From NCBI RefSeq assembly GCF_002741075.1, contig NZ_CP016634.1, positions 4,702,501 through 4,766,500 of the forward strand: a stretch of DNA of 64,000 nucleotides. Direction: 5' to 3'. This stretch comes from Pseudomonas putida. GTDB taxonomy: Bacteria; Pseudomonadota; Gammaproteobacteria; Pseudomonadales; Pseudomonadaceae. Under the pieces are notes generated by a model, which did not search any database, had not been told where the DNA came from, and saw nothing but the letters and a program-made list of their open reading frames with translations. Positions 1 through 10,849 of this stretch are shown here, one piece after another (positions within the stretch are counted from its first letter, which is position 1; the number at the start of each line of letters is the position of its first letter). The position numbers were made by a program, and so were the translations under genes.

Positions 1-977
1 TGCGCCAGACCCTCGCCGCCGCCGAGCGTGTGGCCAGTGGCGACCTCAGCCAAGACGATCAACCGATCGAGCGCCATGACGAGCTGGGGCAGTTGCAAGC
101 CAGCATGCAGCGCATGAACCAGGGGCTGCGCACGCTGATCAGCGGCATCGGCGACGGCGTTACCCAGATCGCCAGCGCGGCAGAGGAGCTGTCGGCGGTC
201 ACCGAACAGACCAGCGCCGGGGTCAACAACCAGAAAGTCGAGACCGATCAGGTCGCCACGGCCATGAACCAGATGACCGCTACGGTGCACGAGGTCGCCC
301 GCAGCGCCGAGCAGGCGTCTGAAGCGGCGCTGATGGCCGACCAGCAGGCCCGTGAAGGCGATCGCGTAGTCGGTGAGGCGATTGCCCAGATCGAGCGCCT
401 GGCCAGCGAAGTGGTCAACTCCAGCGAGGCCATGAACCAGCTCAAGGCCGAGAGCGACAAGATCGGCAGCGTGCTGGACGTGATCAAGTCGGTGGCCCAG
501 CAGACCAACCTGCTGGCCCTCAACGCCGCCATCGAGGCCGCCCGCGCAGGCGAAGCCGGTCGTGGTTTCGCCGTGGTCGCCGACGAGGTGCGTAGCCTCG
601 CCCAGCGCACCCAGCAATCGACCGAGGAGATCGAGGAGCTGATCGCCAGCCTGCAAAGCGGCACCCAGCGGGTCGCCGGGGTGATGGATGGCAGCCGCGC
701 CCTGACCGACAGCAGCGTCGAACTGACCCGTCGCGCCGGAGGCTCTCTGGAAACCATCACCCGCACCGTCTCGTCGATCCAGGCGATGAACCAGCAGATC
801 GCCACGGCAGCGGAACAACAGAGCGCCACGGCTGAAGAGATCAACCGCAGCGTGATGAACGTGCGCGATATCTCCGACCAGACATCGGCGGCCAGCGAAG
901 AGACGGCAAGCTCCAGCGTCGAATTGGCGCGGTTGGGGACGCACCTTCAGGGGCTGGTCGCACGCTTCCGGCTGTAA
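1..977 (+). CDS. Methyl-accepting chemotaxis protein, C-terminal part (5' end outside window)
   Basis: This is the cytoplasmic signalling half of a chemoreceptor, which controls the CheA kinase through CheW at the cell pole. The reading frame is open from base 3, so the gene begins upstream. The first residues (…[11 protein letters not shown]) look like the end of a HAMP linker. A long coiled coil follows, with the highly conserved hairpin tip at about bases 500-615 ([20 protein letters not shown], then [18 protein letters not shown]), the CheA/CheW contact site. Glu/Gln-rich methylation helices flank it. The ligand-binding domain is not in view, so the stimulus is unknown. No CheR-binding pentapeptide is seen at the C-terminus, which ends …LVARFRL. 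Confidence 0.95.
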   Translation, partial: RQTLAAAERVASGDLSQDDQPIERHDELGQLQASMQRMNQGLRTLISGIGDGVTQIASAAEELSAVTEQTSAGVNNQKVETDQVATAMNQMTATVHEVARSAEQASEAALMADQQAREGDRVVGEAIAQIERLASEVVNSSEAMNQLKAESDKIGSVLDVIKSVAQQTNLLALNAAIEAARAGEAGRGFAVVADEVRSLAQRTQQSTEEIEELIASLQSGTQRVAGVMDGSRALTDSSVELTRRAGGSLETITRTVSSIQAMNQQIATAAEQQSATAEEINRSVMNVRDISDQTSAASEETASSSVELARLGTHLQGLVARFRL

Positions 978-999
978 AGCAGCTGCACGCTGCGAGCTC

Positions 1000-1051
1000 A
1001 AGAAAAAGCCGAACGGAGATACGTTTCAATATCTCGGTTCGGCTTTTTCTT
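1000..1051. terminator. Bidirectional rho-independent terminator
   Basis: Arms 1000-1014 (AAGAAAAAGCCGAAC) and 1037-1051 are perfectly complementary, and the inner bases extend the stem. The stem is A-rich on one side and T-rich on the other, so it can stop both the chemoreceptor transcript (+) and the convergent ABC-transporter transcript (-). Confidence 0.85.
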
Positions 1052-1073
1052 GCCGCTTGCCGCTTGCAGCGCC

Positions 1074-1808
1074 TTAAAGCACCTGACGCAGGAACGCCTG
1101 GGCGCGCAGGTCCTTGGGCGCCGCGAAGAACTGCTGGGGCGGGGAATCTTCGAGCAACTTGCCGTGATCGAAGAACAGCACGCGATCGGCCACTTCACGG
1201 GCAAAGCCCATCTCGTGGGTCACGCAGACCATGGTCATGCCTTCCTGGGCCAAGGTCTTCATCACATCCAGCACCTCGCCGACCATTTCCGGGTCCAGCG
1301 CCGAAGTGGGTTCATCGAACAGCATGACCTTCGGCTCCATCGCCAAGGCACGGGCGATCGCCACCCGCTGCTGCTGGCCGCCAGAGAGGCGCGAGGGGTA
1401 CTCGTTGGCCTTCTGGGCGATGCCGACCTTCTCCAGCAGCGCACGCGCCTTGGCTTCGCGCTCGGCCTTGCCACGCTTGCGCACCACCTTCTGGGCCAGG
1501 CACAGGTTCTCCAGCACCGTCATGTGCGGGAACAGGTTGAAATGCTGGAACACCATGCCGACTTCACGGCGGTAGGCGTTGATGTCGGTCTTCGGGTCGT
1601 CCAACTGAAGGCCATCGATGGAGACATGGCCATCGTCGAAATGCTCCAGGCCGTTCAGGCAACGCAGGAAGGTGGACTTGCCAGAGCCCGACGGGCCGAG
1701 CACCACCACCACCTCGCCCTTGGCCACGCGCGTGGTGACGTTGTCCACCGCCCGCACCACCTGGCCACGGGTGTCGAAGACTTTTACCAGATCACGGACT
1801 TCAATCAC
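1074..1808 (-). CDS. Amino-acid ABC transporter ATP-binding protein
   Basis: ATPase subunit of a polar amino-acid importer (GlnQ/HisP type), working on the cytoplasmic face of the permease encoded just upstream. Walker [10 protein letters not shown] lies near residues 38-46, the signature LSGGQ at 141-145, and Walker B VMLFDE with catalytic Glu166, followed by PTSALD. The start is taken as GTG at 1808 ([11 protein letters not shown]…, 244 aa, normal for the family). A longer in-frame ATG at 1841 would add residues encoded inside the permease gene. The GTG overlaps the permease stop by 8 bases, indicating translational coupling. The exact substrate cannot be read from the sequence; glutamate, glutamine or a related amino acid is likely. 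Confidence 0.93.
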   Translation of the reverse strand: MIEVRDLVKVFDTRGQVVRAVDNVTTRVAKGEVVVVLGPSGSGKSTFLRCLNGLEHFDDGHVSIDGLQLDDPKTDINAYRREVGMVFQHFNLFPHMTVLENLCLAQKVVRKRGKAEREAKARALLEKVGIAQKANEYPSRLSGGQQQRVAIARALAMEPKVMLFDEPTSALDPEMVGEVLDVMKTLAQEGMTMVCVTHEMGFAREVADRVLFFDHGKLLEDSPPQQFFAAPKDLRAQAFLRQVL

Positions 1809-2763
1809 TTTGCGCAAGCCTCCGCTCGAGCCGGCTGGCAATGTGCGACAGCGGCAGGTTGATCAGCAGGTACAGGCCTGCCACGCAGAACCAGATCTCG
1901 AAGGTCGAGAACGAAGTGGTGATGGCCTCACGGCCGCTCTTGGTCAGTTCGGTGATGGCGATCACCGAAACCAACGAGGTGTCCTTGACCAGGCTGATGA
2001 ACTGCCCGGCCAGCGGTGGCAGCACGCGCTTGAACGCCTGGGGCAGGATCACGTGGCGCATCGACTGGCTGGCATTGAGGCCCAGCGAGCGGGCCGCCTC
2101 GTTCTGCCCTTTGGCGATGGACTGCACGCCGGCGCGCACGATCTCGGCCACATAGGCGCCGGTGAACAACGCCAGCGCCGCCACCCCGGCGAACTCCCGG
2201 GACAGGTTGAGCACGGTGCCGATGAAGAAGTAGAAGATGAAGATCTGCACCAGCAACGGCGTGCCGCGCACCAGTTCGACATAGACGGTGGAGAGGTCGC
2301 GCAAGGTTGGGTTGTTCGACAACCGGCACAGGCCAGCAAACAGGCCGATCACCAGGCCCAGGGCACCGGACACCACCGAGATCCACAGGGTGGTCCACAG
2401 GCCCCAGGTCAGGGGGCCGATGGCCCACTGGCGCGTCACGCCTATCTGGTCGCCTTCGGCGACGTCATCGCCACGGCTCAGCATCAGGCTGTCCTTGGCG
2501 ACGCTGACGACCTGCTGGCCGCCACTTTCATCCTTGAGCGTGACGCGGGCGGTGTCGCCCGAAAGGGTAATCTCTTCGACCGTGCCGTTCTCGGCGGCGC
2601 GCTGCGCCTCCTCGGCCTGGTAGGCGAAATACTGAGGGACGCGGTTCCAGCGCCACTCATAGGAAATCATCGAAGTGGCCAGATAGAGGCTGAACGCCAG
2701 CCCCACCAGGACCAGCGCGGTCAAACCGTGCCAGGGCCACTGGGCTTTCTTGTGTTTGATCAC
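1801..2763 (-). CDS. Amino-acid ABC transporter permease with a periplasmic insert
   Basis: Inner-membrane permease of the His/Glu/Gln/Arg family. The first membrane helix is at about residues 11-31. An unusually long, hydrophilic, probably periplasmic segment follows (about 33-115, rich in Glu, Asp and Thr), and the usual permease core begins near residue 117. The conserved cytoplasmic loop [20 protein letters not shown], which contacts the ATPase, is present. The start is GTG at 2763, with a GGAAG ribosome-binding site 8 bases upstream. Most family members are about 220-250 aa; this one is 320 aa because of the insert. It forms an operon with the ATPase (overlapping) and the binding protein upstream. 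Confidence 0.92.
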   Translation of the reverse strand: MIKHKKAQWPWHGLTALVLVGLAFSLYLATSMISYEWRWNRVPQYFAYQAEEAQRAAENGTVEEITLSGDTARVTLKDESGGQQVVSVAKDSLMLSRGDDVAEGDQIGVTRQWAIGPLTWGLWTTLWISVVSGALGLVIGLFAGLCRLSNNPTLRDLSTVYVELVRGTPLLVQIFIFYFFIGTVLNLSREFAGVAALALFTGAYVAEIVRAGVQSIAKGQNEAARSLGLNASQSMRHVILPQAFKRVLPPLAGQFISLVKDTSLVSVIAITELTKSGREAITTSFSTFEIWFCVAGLYLLINLPLSHIASRLERRLAQSD

Positions 2764-2842
2764 TTGGGGTACTTCCGTAAAAGCGAACGCGCAGGGTTTG
2801 CCTGCGCGTCGGTGTGATAAAGCCGGGCTTGTGGCCTGGGCC

Positions 2843-3643
2843 TTATTCCATTTCCTTCAGCCAATCTTTGTTCTTGAACCACTTGTCGTGAATACGATCG
2901 TAGGTCCCGTCGTTCTTGATCTGGTGCAGGAAGTTGTTGATGAAGTTGATGCTGTCGTAGTCGCCTTTCTTCAGGCCGAAGGCCAGCGGCTCGTAGGTGA
3001 AGGGTTCTTCGAGGAACAGCAGCTTGCCAGCGCCGGCCTTGTCGACCGCTACCACGTTGTAGGGTGCGTCGTAGACGAAGGCGTCGGCCTTGCCGTTGAC
3101 CACGTCCATCACGCCTTCCTGCTCGTTGTCATAGCCGTGGTACTTGGCCTTGCTGATGAGCTTCTTGGAGACCATCTCGCCGGTAGTGCCGAGCTTGGAG
3201 GTGATGCGGTATTTCTCGTTGTTCAGGTCTTTGTAGGACTTGATCTCACCCGCCAGTTCCTTGCGGATCAGCAGGGTCTGGCCGACGACGATGAAGGGTT
3301 CGCTGAAGTTCAGGCGCAGGTTGCGTTCCTGGGTCAGGGTCATGCCGCTGCCGATCATGTCGAACTTGTCGGTCAGCAGGGCCGGGATGATGCCGTCATA
3401 GGCGGTGGAGACGGTTTCCAGCTTGACGCCCATGGACTTGGCCATGGCCTTGAGGATGTCCACCTCGAAGCCGATGATCTCGCCACGCTTGTTGGTCATT
3501 TCGAAGGGCATGTAGGTAGGGTCCATGCCGACCCGCAAGGTGCCGCGTTTGACGGCGTCTTCAATGGCGCCCGCCTGGGCGGCGGTAACGGCGACCAGTG
3601 CGGTGACACCGACCAGCAGTCGCGACAGGTATTTCTTCATCAT
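2843..3643 (-). CDS. Amino-acid ABC transporter periplasmic substrate-binding protein
   Basis: Periplasmic ligand-binding protein (bacterial SBP family 3) that delivers an amino acid to the permease and ATPase encoded downstream. An N-terminal signal peptide (MMKKYLSRLLVGVTALVAVT then AAQA) precedes the mature start near GAIEDAVKRGTLRVGMDPTY. The motifs RVGMDPTYMPFEM, GFEVDILKAMAKSMG and ISSKL/GTTGE-like segments fit family 3. Start ATG at 3643, with AGGGGA 7 bases upstream; ATG at 3640 is an alternative. 266 aa is normal. It is the first gene of the three-gene operon. The ligand is not determinable by eye. Confidence 0.92.
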   Translation of the reverse strand: MMKKYLSRLLVGVTALVAVTAAQAGAIEDAVKRGTLRVGMDPTYMPFEMTNKRGEIIGFEVDILKAMAKSMGVKLETVSTAYDGIIPALLTDKFDMIGSGMTLTQERNLRLNFSEPFIVVGQTLLIRKELAGEIKSYKDLNNEKYRITSKLGTTGEMVSKKLISKAKYHGYDNEQEGVMDVVNGKADAFVYDAPYNVVAVDKAGAGKLLFLEEPFTYEPLAFGLKKGDYDSINFINNFLHQIKNDGTYDRIHDKWFKNKDWLKEME

Positions 3644-3805
3644 TACCAGGTCCCCTAGCAAAGAAAGTGCGAATTTTATTGTTGGATTGGGCCCGAAGAC
3701 CGAAACGCAATGTCGGAATGGATGCTAACGCATGCGCGGCCAGGGACCTAGAGTCGTGGGGGACTTTGTTGGCCAAAATGAGGGGGACGAGGGCTTAGCC
3801 CTCGG

Positions 3806-3888
3806 TCGCGGCACAAGGCCGCACCTACAGGGGGGTTGCGAATGACTGTAGGTACGGCCTTGTGCCGAGATGGGCCGCAAAGCGGCCC
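3806..3888. repeat. REP-type inverted repeat plus GC hairpin
   Basis: Arms 3806-3830 and 3846-3870 (core CGGCACAAGGCCG, then CCTACAG) pair with two mismatches. A second hairpin GGGCCGC-AAA-GCGGCCC follows at 3872-3888. It lies between the opgH stop and the binding-protein start and may also end the opgGH transcript, although no U-run follows. The rest of 3644-3898 shows no gene and should hold the ABC-operon promoter. Confidence 0.8.
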
Positions 3889-3898
3889 TTGGGAGGCA

Positions 3899-6472
3899 TC
3901 AGGCGCCGACGAGCGAGGGCTGGGCCTGATTGTCCGGGTGCAGCGGCAGCAGCGGCGAGTGTGGATCGTTGGTAATGGAACTGCGCCATACCCCGATCCA
4001 GGCCTCGTTGTTCGATGCCCACACCTGCTCGTGCAGGCGCGACAGCGCCACCGGGTCGCTCAGCAGTGCCAGGCGGGTGTTGCCGTCCAGGCCCTGGGGC
4101 CCGACTTCCAGGGCCTTGCTCACACGCTCGATGCGCAATGCCTCGATCGGCGCGGCCTGGCCATGGCGAGCAGTGGCCATGGCGCAGGCCAGGGCGTTCT
4201 GCCGTGGGTCGACCACCGCACGGACGAAACCGTCGTGCAGGGCATGCCAGCGGTTCTCGTGGGTGTACTGGTCGGTCGCCAGCAGCTCCTGCGGAGTCGC
4301 GTACTCCTCAGGGATGAGGAACAGCTTCTCGTCCTTGGCCGCCAGGCCCAGGCGCGTACGGCTGGAAATCACCGACACCGGGATCGACAGCACGAGCGAG
4401 CCCACGATCGGCGCCAACCACCACAGGAAGCTTGGGTTCAGCCAAGCCACCAAGGCGGCCCAGGCAATGCCCAGCAACGTCTGCGGGCCATGGCGGCGAG
4501 CGGCCTCGCTCCACGGCGTGGAGTCGTCGTCACGCTGCGGCGAGTTCCAGGTCGCCGCCCAGCCGAGAAACGCGGCCAGCACGAAGCGGGTGTGGAAGAT
4601 CATCCGCACCGGCGCCAGCAGCATGGAGAACAGCATCTCGATCAGCATCGACAAGGTGACCTTGATGCGACCACCGAATGCCGTGGCGCCCTTGGCCCAG
4701 ATCAGGATGACGCTGAGCAGCTTGGGCAGGAACAACAGCACGACGGTGGTGGAGAACAGCGCGATGGCCTTCTCTGGATGCCATTGCGGCCACAGTGGGT
4801 AGAGCTGGAACGGCTCGATGAAGTACTGCGGCTCCATCAGCGTGTTGGTCGCCAGCAACGCGGTCGAAAGCACCAGGAAGAAGAACCACAGCGGCGCCGA
4901 CAGGTACGACATGACGCCGGTCAGGAACACCGCGCGGTGCACCGGGTGCATACCCTTGACCAGGAACAGGCGGAAGTTCATGAGGTTGCCGTGGCACCAG
5001 CGACGGTCGCGCTTGAGCTCATCGAGCAGGTTCGGCGGCAGCTCTTCGTAGCTGCCCGGCAGGTCGTAAGCGATCCACACGCCCCAGCCGGCACGGCGCA
5101 TCAGCGCGGCTTCGACGAAGTCGTGGGAGAGGATCGCACCGGCGAACGCCCCCTTGCCCGGCAAAGGCGCCAGGGCGCAATGCTCGATGAAGGGCTTCAT
5201 GCGGATGATCGCGTTGTGCCCCCAGTAGTGCGATTCACCCAACTGCCAGAAGTGCAGGCCGGCGGTGAACAGCGGGCCATAGACGCGGGTGGCGAACTGC
5301 TGCAGGCGGGCGTAGAGGGTGTCCATGCCCGAGGCCTTCGGCGCGGTCTGGATGATGCCAGCGTCCGGGTTGGCCTCCATCAGACGTACCAGGCTGGTCA
5401 GGCATTCGCCGCTCATGACGCTGTCGGCGTCGAGCACGACCATGTACTTGTACTCGCCACCCCAGCGACGGCAGAAGTCATCCAGGTTGCCGCTCTTGCG
5501 CTTCACGCGGCGACGGCGACGGCGATAGAAGATATGGCCAAAGCCTTTGGCCTCGCGGCATACATCCAGCCAGGCCTGTTGCTCGGCCACAGCGATGTCG
5601 GTGTCGTTGGTGTCGCTGAGCACGAAGAAATCGAAGCGATCCAGGTCACCGGTGGCGGCCACCGACTCGAAGGTGGCCCGCAGACCGGCGAAGACCCGTG
5701 GCACGTCTTCGTTGCAGATCGGCATGACCAACGCAGTACGCGTCTGTGGCGCGATCGGCTCGTTGCCGGCGCTGCTGCCGGAGATGCGGTACTTGTCACG
5801 GCCGGTGAGCAGCTCGAGGAAGCCCATCAGCGCGGTCCAGAAGCCCGCCGACACCCAGCAGAACAGGATGCCGAAGAGGATGAGGATGGTCGTCTGCAGG
5901 GCATACGGCCAGACCTGAACGACCGACTCCCAGAACGACTGGGCCATGATTTCGTCGAGCGAGACGAACGACCAGCCCTGGTACGGCAGGATGCCCTTCA
6001 TGTACCAGCCGGCCACGAGGGTCTGCCCGATCATCAAGGCCAGGAGAATATAGCGGCGCAGGGAACCGACCCGGCGCCAGCGGGCCGGTGGCAGCTCGCG
6101 CTTGGGCGGTTGCGGGGCATTGGTGCGCCCGGTGAGCCGACGCCACATGCGCACCAGGATGTTGGTACGCCATGGCTCGGGGACCACACGGGTGCGCTTG
6201 ATCGGCGGCGCGATCTTCAGGCACAGCCGACCGCTGCCGTCGACGCCAAGCATTTCGGCGTCTTCGAGTTCGGCGGCGCTGCCCACGGTCAGGCGCGGGC
6301 CAACCGAGGCCTGCACGGCCTCGGCGGAGTTGGCGGCCGGTTGGGCCGCCAGGCGTTGGTGCAGCTCGCTGAACGACTGGCAGCTGGCGAGTTCCGCGCG
6401 CTGCTCATCGCTCAGTGGGAGGTGGGCCAGGTACTCGCCAAGCGATTCTGGCCGTGCGCTTGAGTTACTCAT
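3899..6472 (-). CDS. opgH: Glucans biosynthesis glucosyltransferase H
   Basis: Inner-membrane processive glucosyltransferase (GT2) that makes the beta-1,2 backbone of osmoregulated periplasmic glucans from UDP-glucose; also called mdoH. 857 aa, as expected. Membrane helices lie near residues 140-160 and 190-225. The cytoplasmic catalytic domain has the DAD motif at 348-350 ([12 protein letters not shown]), the general-base motif SHDFVEA (Asp451), and a QRRW-equivalent DRRWCHGN ending at Trp492. Further C-terminal helices follow. Its ATG overlaps the opgG stop by 8 bases (GATGAGTAA), so the two are co-translated. It is the second gene of the opgGH operon. Confidence 0.97.
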   Translation of the reverse strand: MSNSSARPESLGEYLAHLPLSDEQRAELASCQSFSELHQRLAAQPAANSAEAVQASVGPRLTVGSAAELEDAEMLGVDGSGRLCLKIAPPIKRTRVVPEPWRTNILVRMWRRLTGRTNAPQPPKRELPPARWRRVGSLRRYILLALMIGQTLVAGWYMKGILPYQGWSFVSLDEIMAQSFWESVVQVWPYALQTTILILFGILFCWVSAGFWTALMGFLELLTGRDKYRISGSSAGNEPIAPQTRTALVMPICNEDVPRVFAGLRATFESVAATGDLDRFDFFVLSDTNDTDIAVAEQQAWLDVCREAKGFGHIFYRRRRRRVKRKSGNLDDFCRRWGGEYKYMVVLDADSVMSGECLTSLVRLMEANPDAGIIQTAPKASGMDTLYARLQQFATRVYGPLFTAGLHFWQLGESHYWGHNAIIRMKPFIEHCALAPLPGKGAFAGAILSHDFVEAALMRRAGWGVWIAYDLPGSYEELPPNLLDELKRDRRWCHGNLMNFRLFLVKGMHPVHRAVFLTGVMSYLSAPLWFFFLVLSTALLATNTLMEPQYFIEPFQLYPLWPQWHPEKAIALFSTTVVLLFLPKLLSVILIWAKGATAFGGRIKVTLSMLIEMLFSMLLAPVRMIFHTRFVLAAFLGWAATWNSPQRDDDSTPWSEAARRHGPQTLLGIAWAALVAWLNPSFLWWLAPIVGSLVLSIPVSVISSRTRLGLAAKDEKLFLIPEEYATPQELLATDQYTHENRWHALHDGFVRAVVDPRQNALACAMATARHGQAAPIEALRIERVSKALEVGPQGLDGNTRLALLSDPVALSRLHEQVWASNNEAWIGVWRSSITNDPHSPLLPLHPDNQAQPSLVGA

Positions 6473-8186
6473 CGGCAGGCAACTGATAGCTCCAGGTCTC
6501 GGTCATCACTTTTTCGGTGGTGGCCGGTGCCCCGTTGGTGGGTGCCGCATCGGCGGCAGGTTGTTCAGCCTTGGCGGCTTTCTCGGCCTTGGCGTGCTTG
6601 GCTGCGGCCTTGTCCTGCTTGCCTTCCTTGGCCGGTTTGGCCGGTTCCACCGGAACGTCACGCACCAGTGCGGCGCGCATCTCGGTGGACTTGCTCGGAT
6701 CCTTGACCTTCAGTCGCAAGGTCAGGCGCCAGCCCTTGGTTTCAGGGTTATAGCGCAGATTGTTCTCGACCACCTCGGCGTTGTCGCCAACGCTGACCTG
6801 GCTGCGCAGGGCGGTGTCTTCCGGCAGGGCTGCCAGGGCCGGGCCTTCGAAGTCGACCAGGAAGGCCACGCTGCCATCGGCTTCGCGGATCAGGTTGGAC
6901 TGCTTCACATCACCGGTGGAGCGCATGGTCTTCTTGACCCAGCCCAGCTCAGGCGAGTGCAGTTGGGACTCGTTGATGGTCCAGCGCAGGCGGTACTCGA
7001 AGTCCATCGGCTTGCCTGGTTCAGGCAGCTTCTCCGGGCTCCAGAAGGCGACGATGTTGTCGTTGGTCTCGTCGGCGGTCGGGATTTCGACCAGGTCGAC
7101 GGTGCCCTTGCCCCAGTCGCCACGCGGTTCTACCCAGGCGCTTGGACGCTTCTGGTAGTTGTCGTCGAGGTCTTCGTAGACGCTGAACTCACGCTGGCGC
7201 TGCAGCAGGCCGAAACCGCGTGGGTTCTCCACGCTGAAGCTGCTCACGGCCAGGTGCTTGGGGTTGTTCAGCGGGCGCCACAGCCATTCGCCGTTGCCCG
7301 CGTGGATCGACAGACCTTCGGAGTCGTGCAGGGCCGGGCGGTAGTTGAGAACCTTGGACGGCTGGTTGGCACCGAACAGGAACATGCTGGTCAGCGGGGC
7401 AACGCCCAGGCGGCTGACATGGTCACGCAGGAAGACCCTGGACTTGACGTCCAGCAGGGTATCGCTGCCCGGACGCAGGGTCAGCTTGTAGGCGCCGGTG
7501 GAGCGTGGCGAATCCAGCAGGGCGTAGATCACCAGGTGCTTGTCGGTCGGCTTTGGCTTTTCGACCCAAAACTCGGTGAAGCGCGGGAATTCCTCGCCCG
7601 ACGGCAGTGCGGTGTCGATGGCCAGGCCACGGGCCGACAGGCCATAAACGTGGCCCTTGCCGACGACACGGAAATAGCTGGCGCCAAGCAGGGTCATGAT
7701 CTCGTCCTGCTTGTCAGCCTTGTTGATGGGGTAAAGCACGCGGAAACCGGCATAGCCGAGGTTTTCGACGGTCTTGGGGTCGTGAGGGACGTCACCGAAT
7801 TCGAAGCGGCTCGGGTCGTACTTGATTTCCTCGACCTTGGTGGCGGTGACCTGATTGATCTTCACCGGGGTGTCGAAGTGCATGCCCTGGTGGTAGAAGG
7901 ACAGCTTGAACGGTGTCTGGTCCTTGGCCCACTCAGCCTTGTCCTGGAGGAAGCGGATTTTCTGGTAGTCCCCGAACTTCATGTCACGGAAGACCGCGGG
8001 CAGGTTGCTCTTCGGTGCTTCGTACTTCTGACCGGCGAGATCCTTTGCCTTGGCTGCAACATCGTCAAGATTGAATGCCCAAAGCTGGCCAGCGCTCATC
8101 AGGCCAACCAGCGCGACGCCTGCCGCCAGGGCCTTGCGAAGCCGATTTCCGGGGATTCTTTGTGCAATACAGGGACTAACAATCAC
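6465..8186 (-). CDS. opgG: Glucans biosynthesis protein G, periplasmic
   Basis: Periplasmic protein required for osmoregulated periplasmic glucan assembly or branching (MdoG/OpgG family). A signal-type segment [18 protein letters not shown], then [10 protein letters not shown]…, leads the mature protein. Typical family stretches such as [32 protein letters not shown] and [18 protein letters not shown] are present. Start chosen as GTG at 8186 because GAGGGTTGCTC places a ribosome-binding site 7 bases upstream; this gives 573 aa. An in-frame ATG lies upstream at 8213. The C-terminus carries a lysine/alanine-rich low-complexity tail ([20 protein letters not shown]), which is unusual next to E. 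coli OpgG and common in pseudomonads as far as I recall. Likely osmotically regulated, but no element is visible. Confidence 0.93.
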   Translation of the reverse strand: MIVSPCIAQRIPGNRLRKALAAGVALVGLMSAGQLWAFNLDDVAAKAKDLAGQKYEAPKSNLPAVFRDMKFGDYQKIRFLQDKAEWAKDQTPFKLSFYHQGMHFDTPVKINQVTATKVEEIKYDPSRFEFGDVPHDPKTVENLGYAGFRVLYPINKADKQDEIMTLLGASYFRVVGKGHVYGLSARGLAIDTALPSGEEFPRFTEFWVEKPKPTDKHLVIYALLDSPRSTGAYKLTLRPGSDTLLDVKSRVFLRDHVSRLGVAPLTSMFLFGANQPSKVLNYRPALHDSEGLSIHAGNGEWLWRPLNNPKHLAVSSFSVENPRGFGLLQRQREFSVYEDLDDNYQKRPSAWVEPRGDWGKGTVDLVEIPTADETNDNIVAFWSPEKLPEPGKPMDFEYRLRWTINESQLHSPELGWVKKTMRSTGDVKQSNLIREADGSVAFLVDFEGPALAALPEDTALRSQVSVGDNAEVVENNLRYNPETKGWRLTLRLKVKDPSKSTEMRAALVRDVPVEPAKPAKEGKQDKAAAKHAKAEKAAKAEQPAADAAPTNGAPATTEKVMTETWSYQLPADE

Positions 8187-8410
8187 GAGCAACCCTCGCC
8201 GAAAACAGATCATGAAACCAACGGCCAGCGACCAATGCCGGGTTGGCGAGCACTGTTCGGACCCCGTAAGGGCGTAATGATTCCCCAAACGGTTCCAGAC
8301 AGTGCTCGAGTCAGAGTGAAACGAGCCTACGAACGTAGGCTCACGCAGCGCGCGATTATCCAGCAGGGCGCGTTACAACGCATCAGGCTGAAACAACTAT
8401 TTATCGTCCA

Positions 8411-8446
8411 AACCCACTTGTTTTCCTTCAAACAAGGGGTTTTTTA
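8411..8446. terminator. Hairpin after dtd, weak terminator candidate
   Basis: AACCCACTTGTTT (8411-8423) pairs with AAACAAGGGGTT (8430-8441), followed on the plus strand by five T. Genes on both sides run on the minus strand, where the tail is not U-rich, so it may only be a weak terminator for pip-dtd. The rest of 8187-8449 shows no gene and should carry the opgGH promoter. Confidence 0.45.
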
Positions 8447-8449
8447 ACC

Positions 8450-8887
8450 TCATATTTGTAACATAAATGTTACAGGGCCATCATTGACCAGATGCACCTG
8501 CATGTCCGCCCCGAACCGGCCGCTGGCGACATCGCCATAGGCAGCGCGAGCCTGCTCAAGAAGATAGTCGAATATCTCGGCACCGAGTGCTGGCGGTGCG
8601 GCGGTGGAGAAGCTCGGACGCATGCCGTTGCGGGTGTCGGCGGCCAGCGTGAACTGGGACACCAGCAGCAGGCCGCCGCCGATGTCCTTGAGCGACAGGT
8701 TCATCTTGCCCTGGGGGTCGCTGAATACCCGGTAGTTGAGCAATTTGTGCAGGAGCTTGTCGGCATGCTCGCGGGTATCTCCCGGCTCGACAGCCACCAG
8801 CACCAGCAGGCCCTGGTCGATCGAGCCGACGATCTCGCCGTCTACCTCGACGCGCGCGCCACGCACGCGCTGCAACAGCCCTTTCAT
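8450..8887 (-). CDS. dtd: D-aminoacyl-tRNA deacylase
   Basis: Hydrolyses D-amino acids from mischarged tRNA, protecting translation. 145 aa, the exact family size. Both DTD signatures are present: SQFTLAADT (near 80-90) and the Gly-cisPro motif NDGPVTFML near the C-terminus. The N-terminus [21 protein letters not shown] is typical. Its ATG overlaps the stop of pip by 4 bases (ATGA), so it is translationally coupled to the peptidase gene upstream. Confidence 0.97.
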   Translation of the reverse strand: MKGLLQRVRGARVEVDGEIVGSIDQGLLVLVAVEPGDTREHADKLLHKLLNYRVFSDPQGKMNLSLKDIGGGLLLVSQFTLAADTRNGMRPSFSTAAPPALGAEIFDYLLEQARAAYGDVASGRFGADMQVHLVNDGPVTFMLQI

Positions 8888-9855
8888 GCTTCTTCCAGGG
8901 GCAGGTCAAGCAGGCGCCGGGCCATCTGGTCGGCGGCGCGCACCAGGGCGTCGGTGATGCCCGGTTCGGAGGCTGCGTGGCCCGCGTCGCGGATCACCTT
9001 CAGTTCGCTGTTGGGCCAGGCCTGGTGCAGGGCCCAGGCGTTTTCCAGCGGGCAGATCACGTCGTAGCGGCCATGCACGATCACCGCCGGGAGGTGGGCG
9101 ATCTTCGGCAGGTCACGGATCAGCTGGTCCGACTCGAGGAAGGCATTGTTCATGAAGTAATGGCATTCGATGCGCGCGATAGACAGCGCGCGCTGCGGCT
9201 CGGAGAAGCGATCGACCACCAGGGGGTTGGGGCGCAGGGTCGCGGTACGACCTTCCCAGGTCGACCAGGCTTTGGCGGCGTGCATCTGGGCGATCTGGTC
9301 GTTGCCGGTCAGGCGCTTGTGGAAAGCCTTGACCAGGTCGCCGCGCTCTTCCGACGGGATCGGCGCGATGTAGTCCTGCCAGTAATCGGGGAACAGACGG
9401 CTGGCACCCTCCTGGTAGAACCACTGGATCTCCTGCGGACGGCACAGGAAGATGCCCCGAAGGATCAGGCCGTGGACGCGCTCGGGGTGGGTCTGGGCGT
9501 AGGCGAGCGCCAGGGTGGAACCCCAGGAGCCGCCGAACAGCACCCACTTGTCGATGCCCAGGTGCTTACGAATGCGCTCCAGGTCCTCGACCAAGTGCCA
9601 GGTGGTGTTGTTTTCCAGGCTCGCATGCGGGGTCGAACGGCCGCAGCCGCGCTGGTCGAAGGTGATGATGCGGTACAAGGCGGGGTCGAAGTAGCAGCGG
9701 CTCTGGGCATCGCAACCCGCACCCGGGCCACCGTGGATGAACACCACTGGCAGACCTTCTGGCGATCCGCTTTCGTCTACATACAGCACATGCGGTGCTT
9801 CCACGGCCAGATCGTGCCGGGCGTAGGGTTTGATCTGCGGGTACAGGGTCTGCAT
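8884..9855 (-). CDS. pip: Proline iminopeptidase
   Basis: Cytoplasmic alpha/beta-hydrolase (peptidase S33) that removes N-terminal proline from peptides. The oxyanion motif HGGPGAG is at residues 41-47 and the nucleophile elbow GGSWGS has Ser110. FDQRGCGRS (66-74) and the C-terminal HGRYDVICP and DAGHAASEP segments carry the acid and His of the triad. Start ATG at 9855 ([11 protein letters not shown]…, 323 aa), with GGAG 6 bases upstream; an upstream in-frame extension would run into a repeat region. Operon with dtd. Confidence 0.96.
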   Translation of the reverse strand: MQTLYPQIKPYARHDLAVEAPHVLYVDESGSPEGLPVVFIHGGPGAGCDAQSRCYFDPALYRIITFDQRGCGRSTPHASLENNTTWHLVEDLERIRKHLGIDKWVLFGGSWGSTLALAYAQTHPERVHGLILRGIFLCRPQEIQWFYQEGASRLFPDYWQDYIAPIPSEERGDLVKAFHKRLTGNDQIAQMHAAKAWSTWEGRTATLRPNPLVVDRFSEPQRALSIARIECHYFMNNAFLESDQLIRDLPKIAHLPAVIVHGRYDVICPLENAWALHQAWPNSELKVIRDAGHAASEPGITDALVRAADQMARRLLDLPLEEA

Positions 9856-9960
9856 TGCGCACTCCGTGTGAGGATTTAATCTGCCGCTTGGCATCATAAA
9901 CCTGAATTGCGCTTTGAGCATGTGTCGCGGTGAAACAGGTCGATTTGTGCAGGCGCAGCT

Positions 9961-10024
9961 CGCCGGTAAACCCGCCCCCACAGGTCTGGCGATGAACCTG
10001 TGGAAGTGGGTTTACCCGCGAACA
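9961..10024. repeat. REP-type inverted repeat
   Basis: Arms 9965-9985 (GGTAAACCCGCCCCCACAGG…) and 9996-10016 pair with three mismatches. Located just after hutG, so it may stabilise the 3' end of the hut mRNA. Nothing else is seen in 9856-10035. Confidence 0.85.
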
Positions 10025-10035
10025 GGACAGTGGAC

Positions 10036-10839
10036 TTACCGCCCGTAGTGCTCCCTGCCCCAGGCCAGGACGGTTTCGAGCAATTGCTTGAGCACCACCT
10101 GGGTAGGCTGCGCCAGGTCTGCGCGGTACTCGAACGGCTCGACCTCTTCCATGTAGGTGCTCTGCGCCAGCTCCAGTTGCACCGCATGGATGTGATTCGC
10201 CGGGTCGCCGTAGTGACGGGTGATGTGCCCACCCTTGAAGCGCCCGTTGAGCACCGAGGTGTAGCCCTGGGCCTGGGCGCAGACATCTCTCAGGCGCTCG
10301 GCCAGGACCGGGTCGCAACTGGCGCCATTGAAGGTGCCGAGGTTGAAATCCGGCAGCTTGCCCTCGAACAGGTGCGGGATGACCGAGCGGATCGAGTGGG
10401 CATCCCACAACAAGGCATAGCCGTGAATCTCACGCAGGCGCGCGAGCTCCTGACGAATCGTGTCGTGGTAAGGCCGCCAGATCTGCTCCAAATAGCCCTT
10501 GCGCTCATCGGCAGAGGGTTCCTGGCCTGCCTTGAACAACGGCTCGCCCTCGAACAGCGTCGCCGGGTAAAGGCCCGTGGTGGCGCCAGCGTACAGCGGC
10601 TTGTCGTCATCCGGGCGATTCAGGTCGATGACGAACCGCGAATACTGCGCGGCCACCACGCTGGCACCCAGCTCCTGTGCGAAATCGTACAACCGTGGGA
10701 TGTGCCAGTCGGTGTCCGGCAGGCTGCGCGCCTGTTCGACCAGGCCGTCGCGCACGGCGTCGGTCAGGCCCAGGCCTGCATGGGGCATGCTGATCAACAG
10801 CGGCAGTTGGCCTTGGTGAAAACTCAATACCTTGTCCAT
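10036..10839 (-). CDS. hutG: N-formylglutamate deformylase
   Basis: Last step of the five-step histidine pathway: N-formyl-L-glutamate to L-glutamate plus formate. N-formylglutamate amidohydrolase family, zinc-dependent. Zn-site segments are MPHAGLGL near the N-terminus and LLWDAHSIRS in the middle; GGHITRHYG and HAVQLELAQSTYMEE follow. Start ATG at 10839 (MDKVLSFHQG…, 267 aa) with GAGGG 4 bases upstream. It begins 10 bases after the hutI stop and is the last gene of the operon. Presence of HutG of this type together with HutF indicates the formylglutamate route, not direct FIGLU hydrolysis. Confidence 0.96.
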   Translation of the reverse strand: MDKVLSFHQGQLPLLISMPHAGLGLTDAVRDGLVEQARSLPDTDWHIPRLYDFAQELGASVVAAQYSRFVIDLNRPDDDKPLYAGATTGLYPATLFEGEPLFKAGQEPSADERKGYLEQIWRPYHDTIRQELARLREIHGYALLWDAHSIRSVIPHLFEGKLPDFNLGTFNGASCDPVLAERLRDVCAQAQGYTSVLNGRFKGGHITRHYGDPANHIHAVQLELAQSTYMEEVEPFEYRADLAQPTQVVLKQLLETVLAWGREHYGR

Positions 10840-10849
10840 GTGCCCTCGC

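Noticed and set aside
3836..6463. Very long open frame on the plus strand opposite opgH
   Set aside because: It is antisense to a certain gene; the protein is a low-complexity Arg/Gln/His string typical of high-GC shadow frames.
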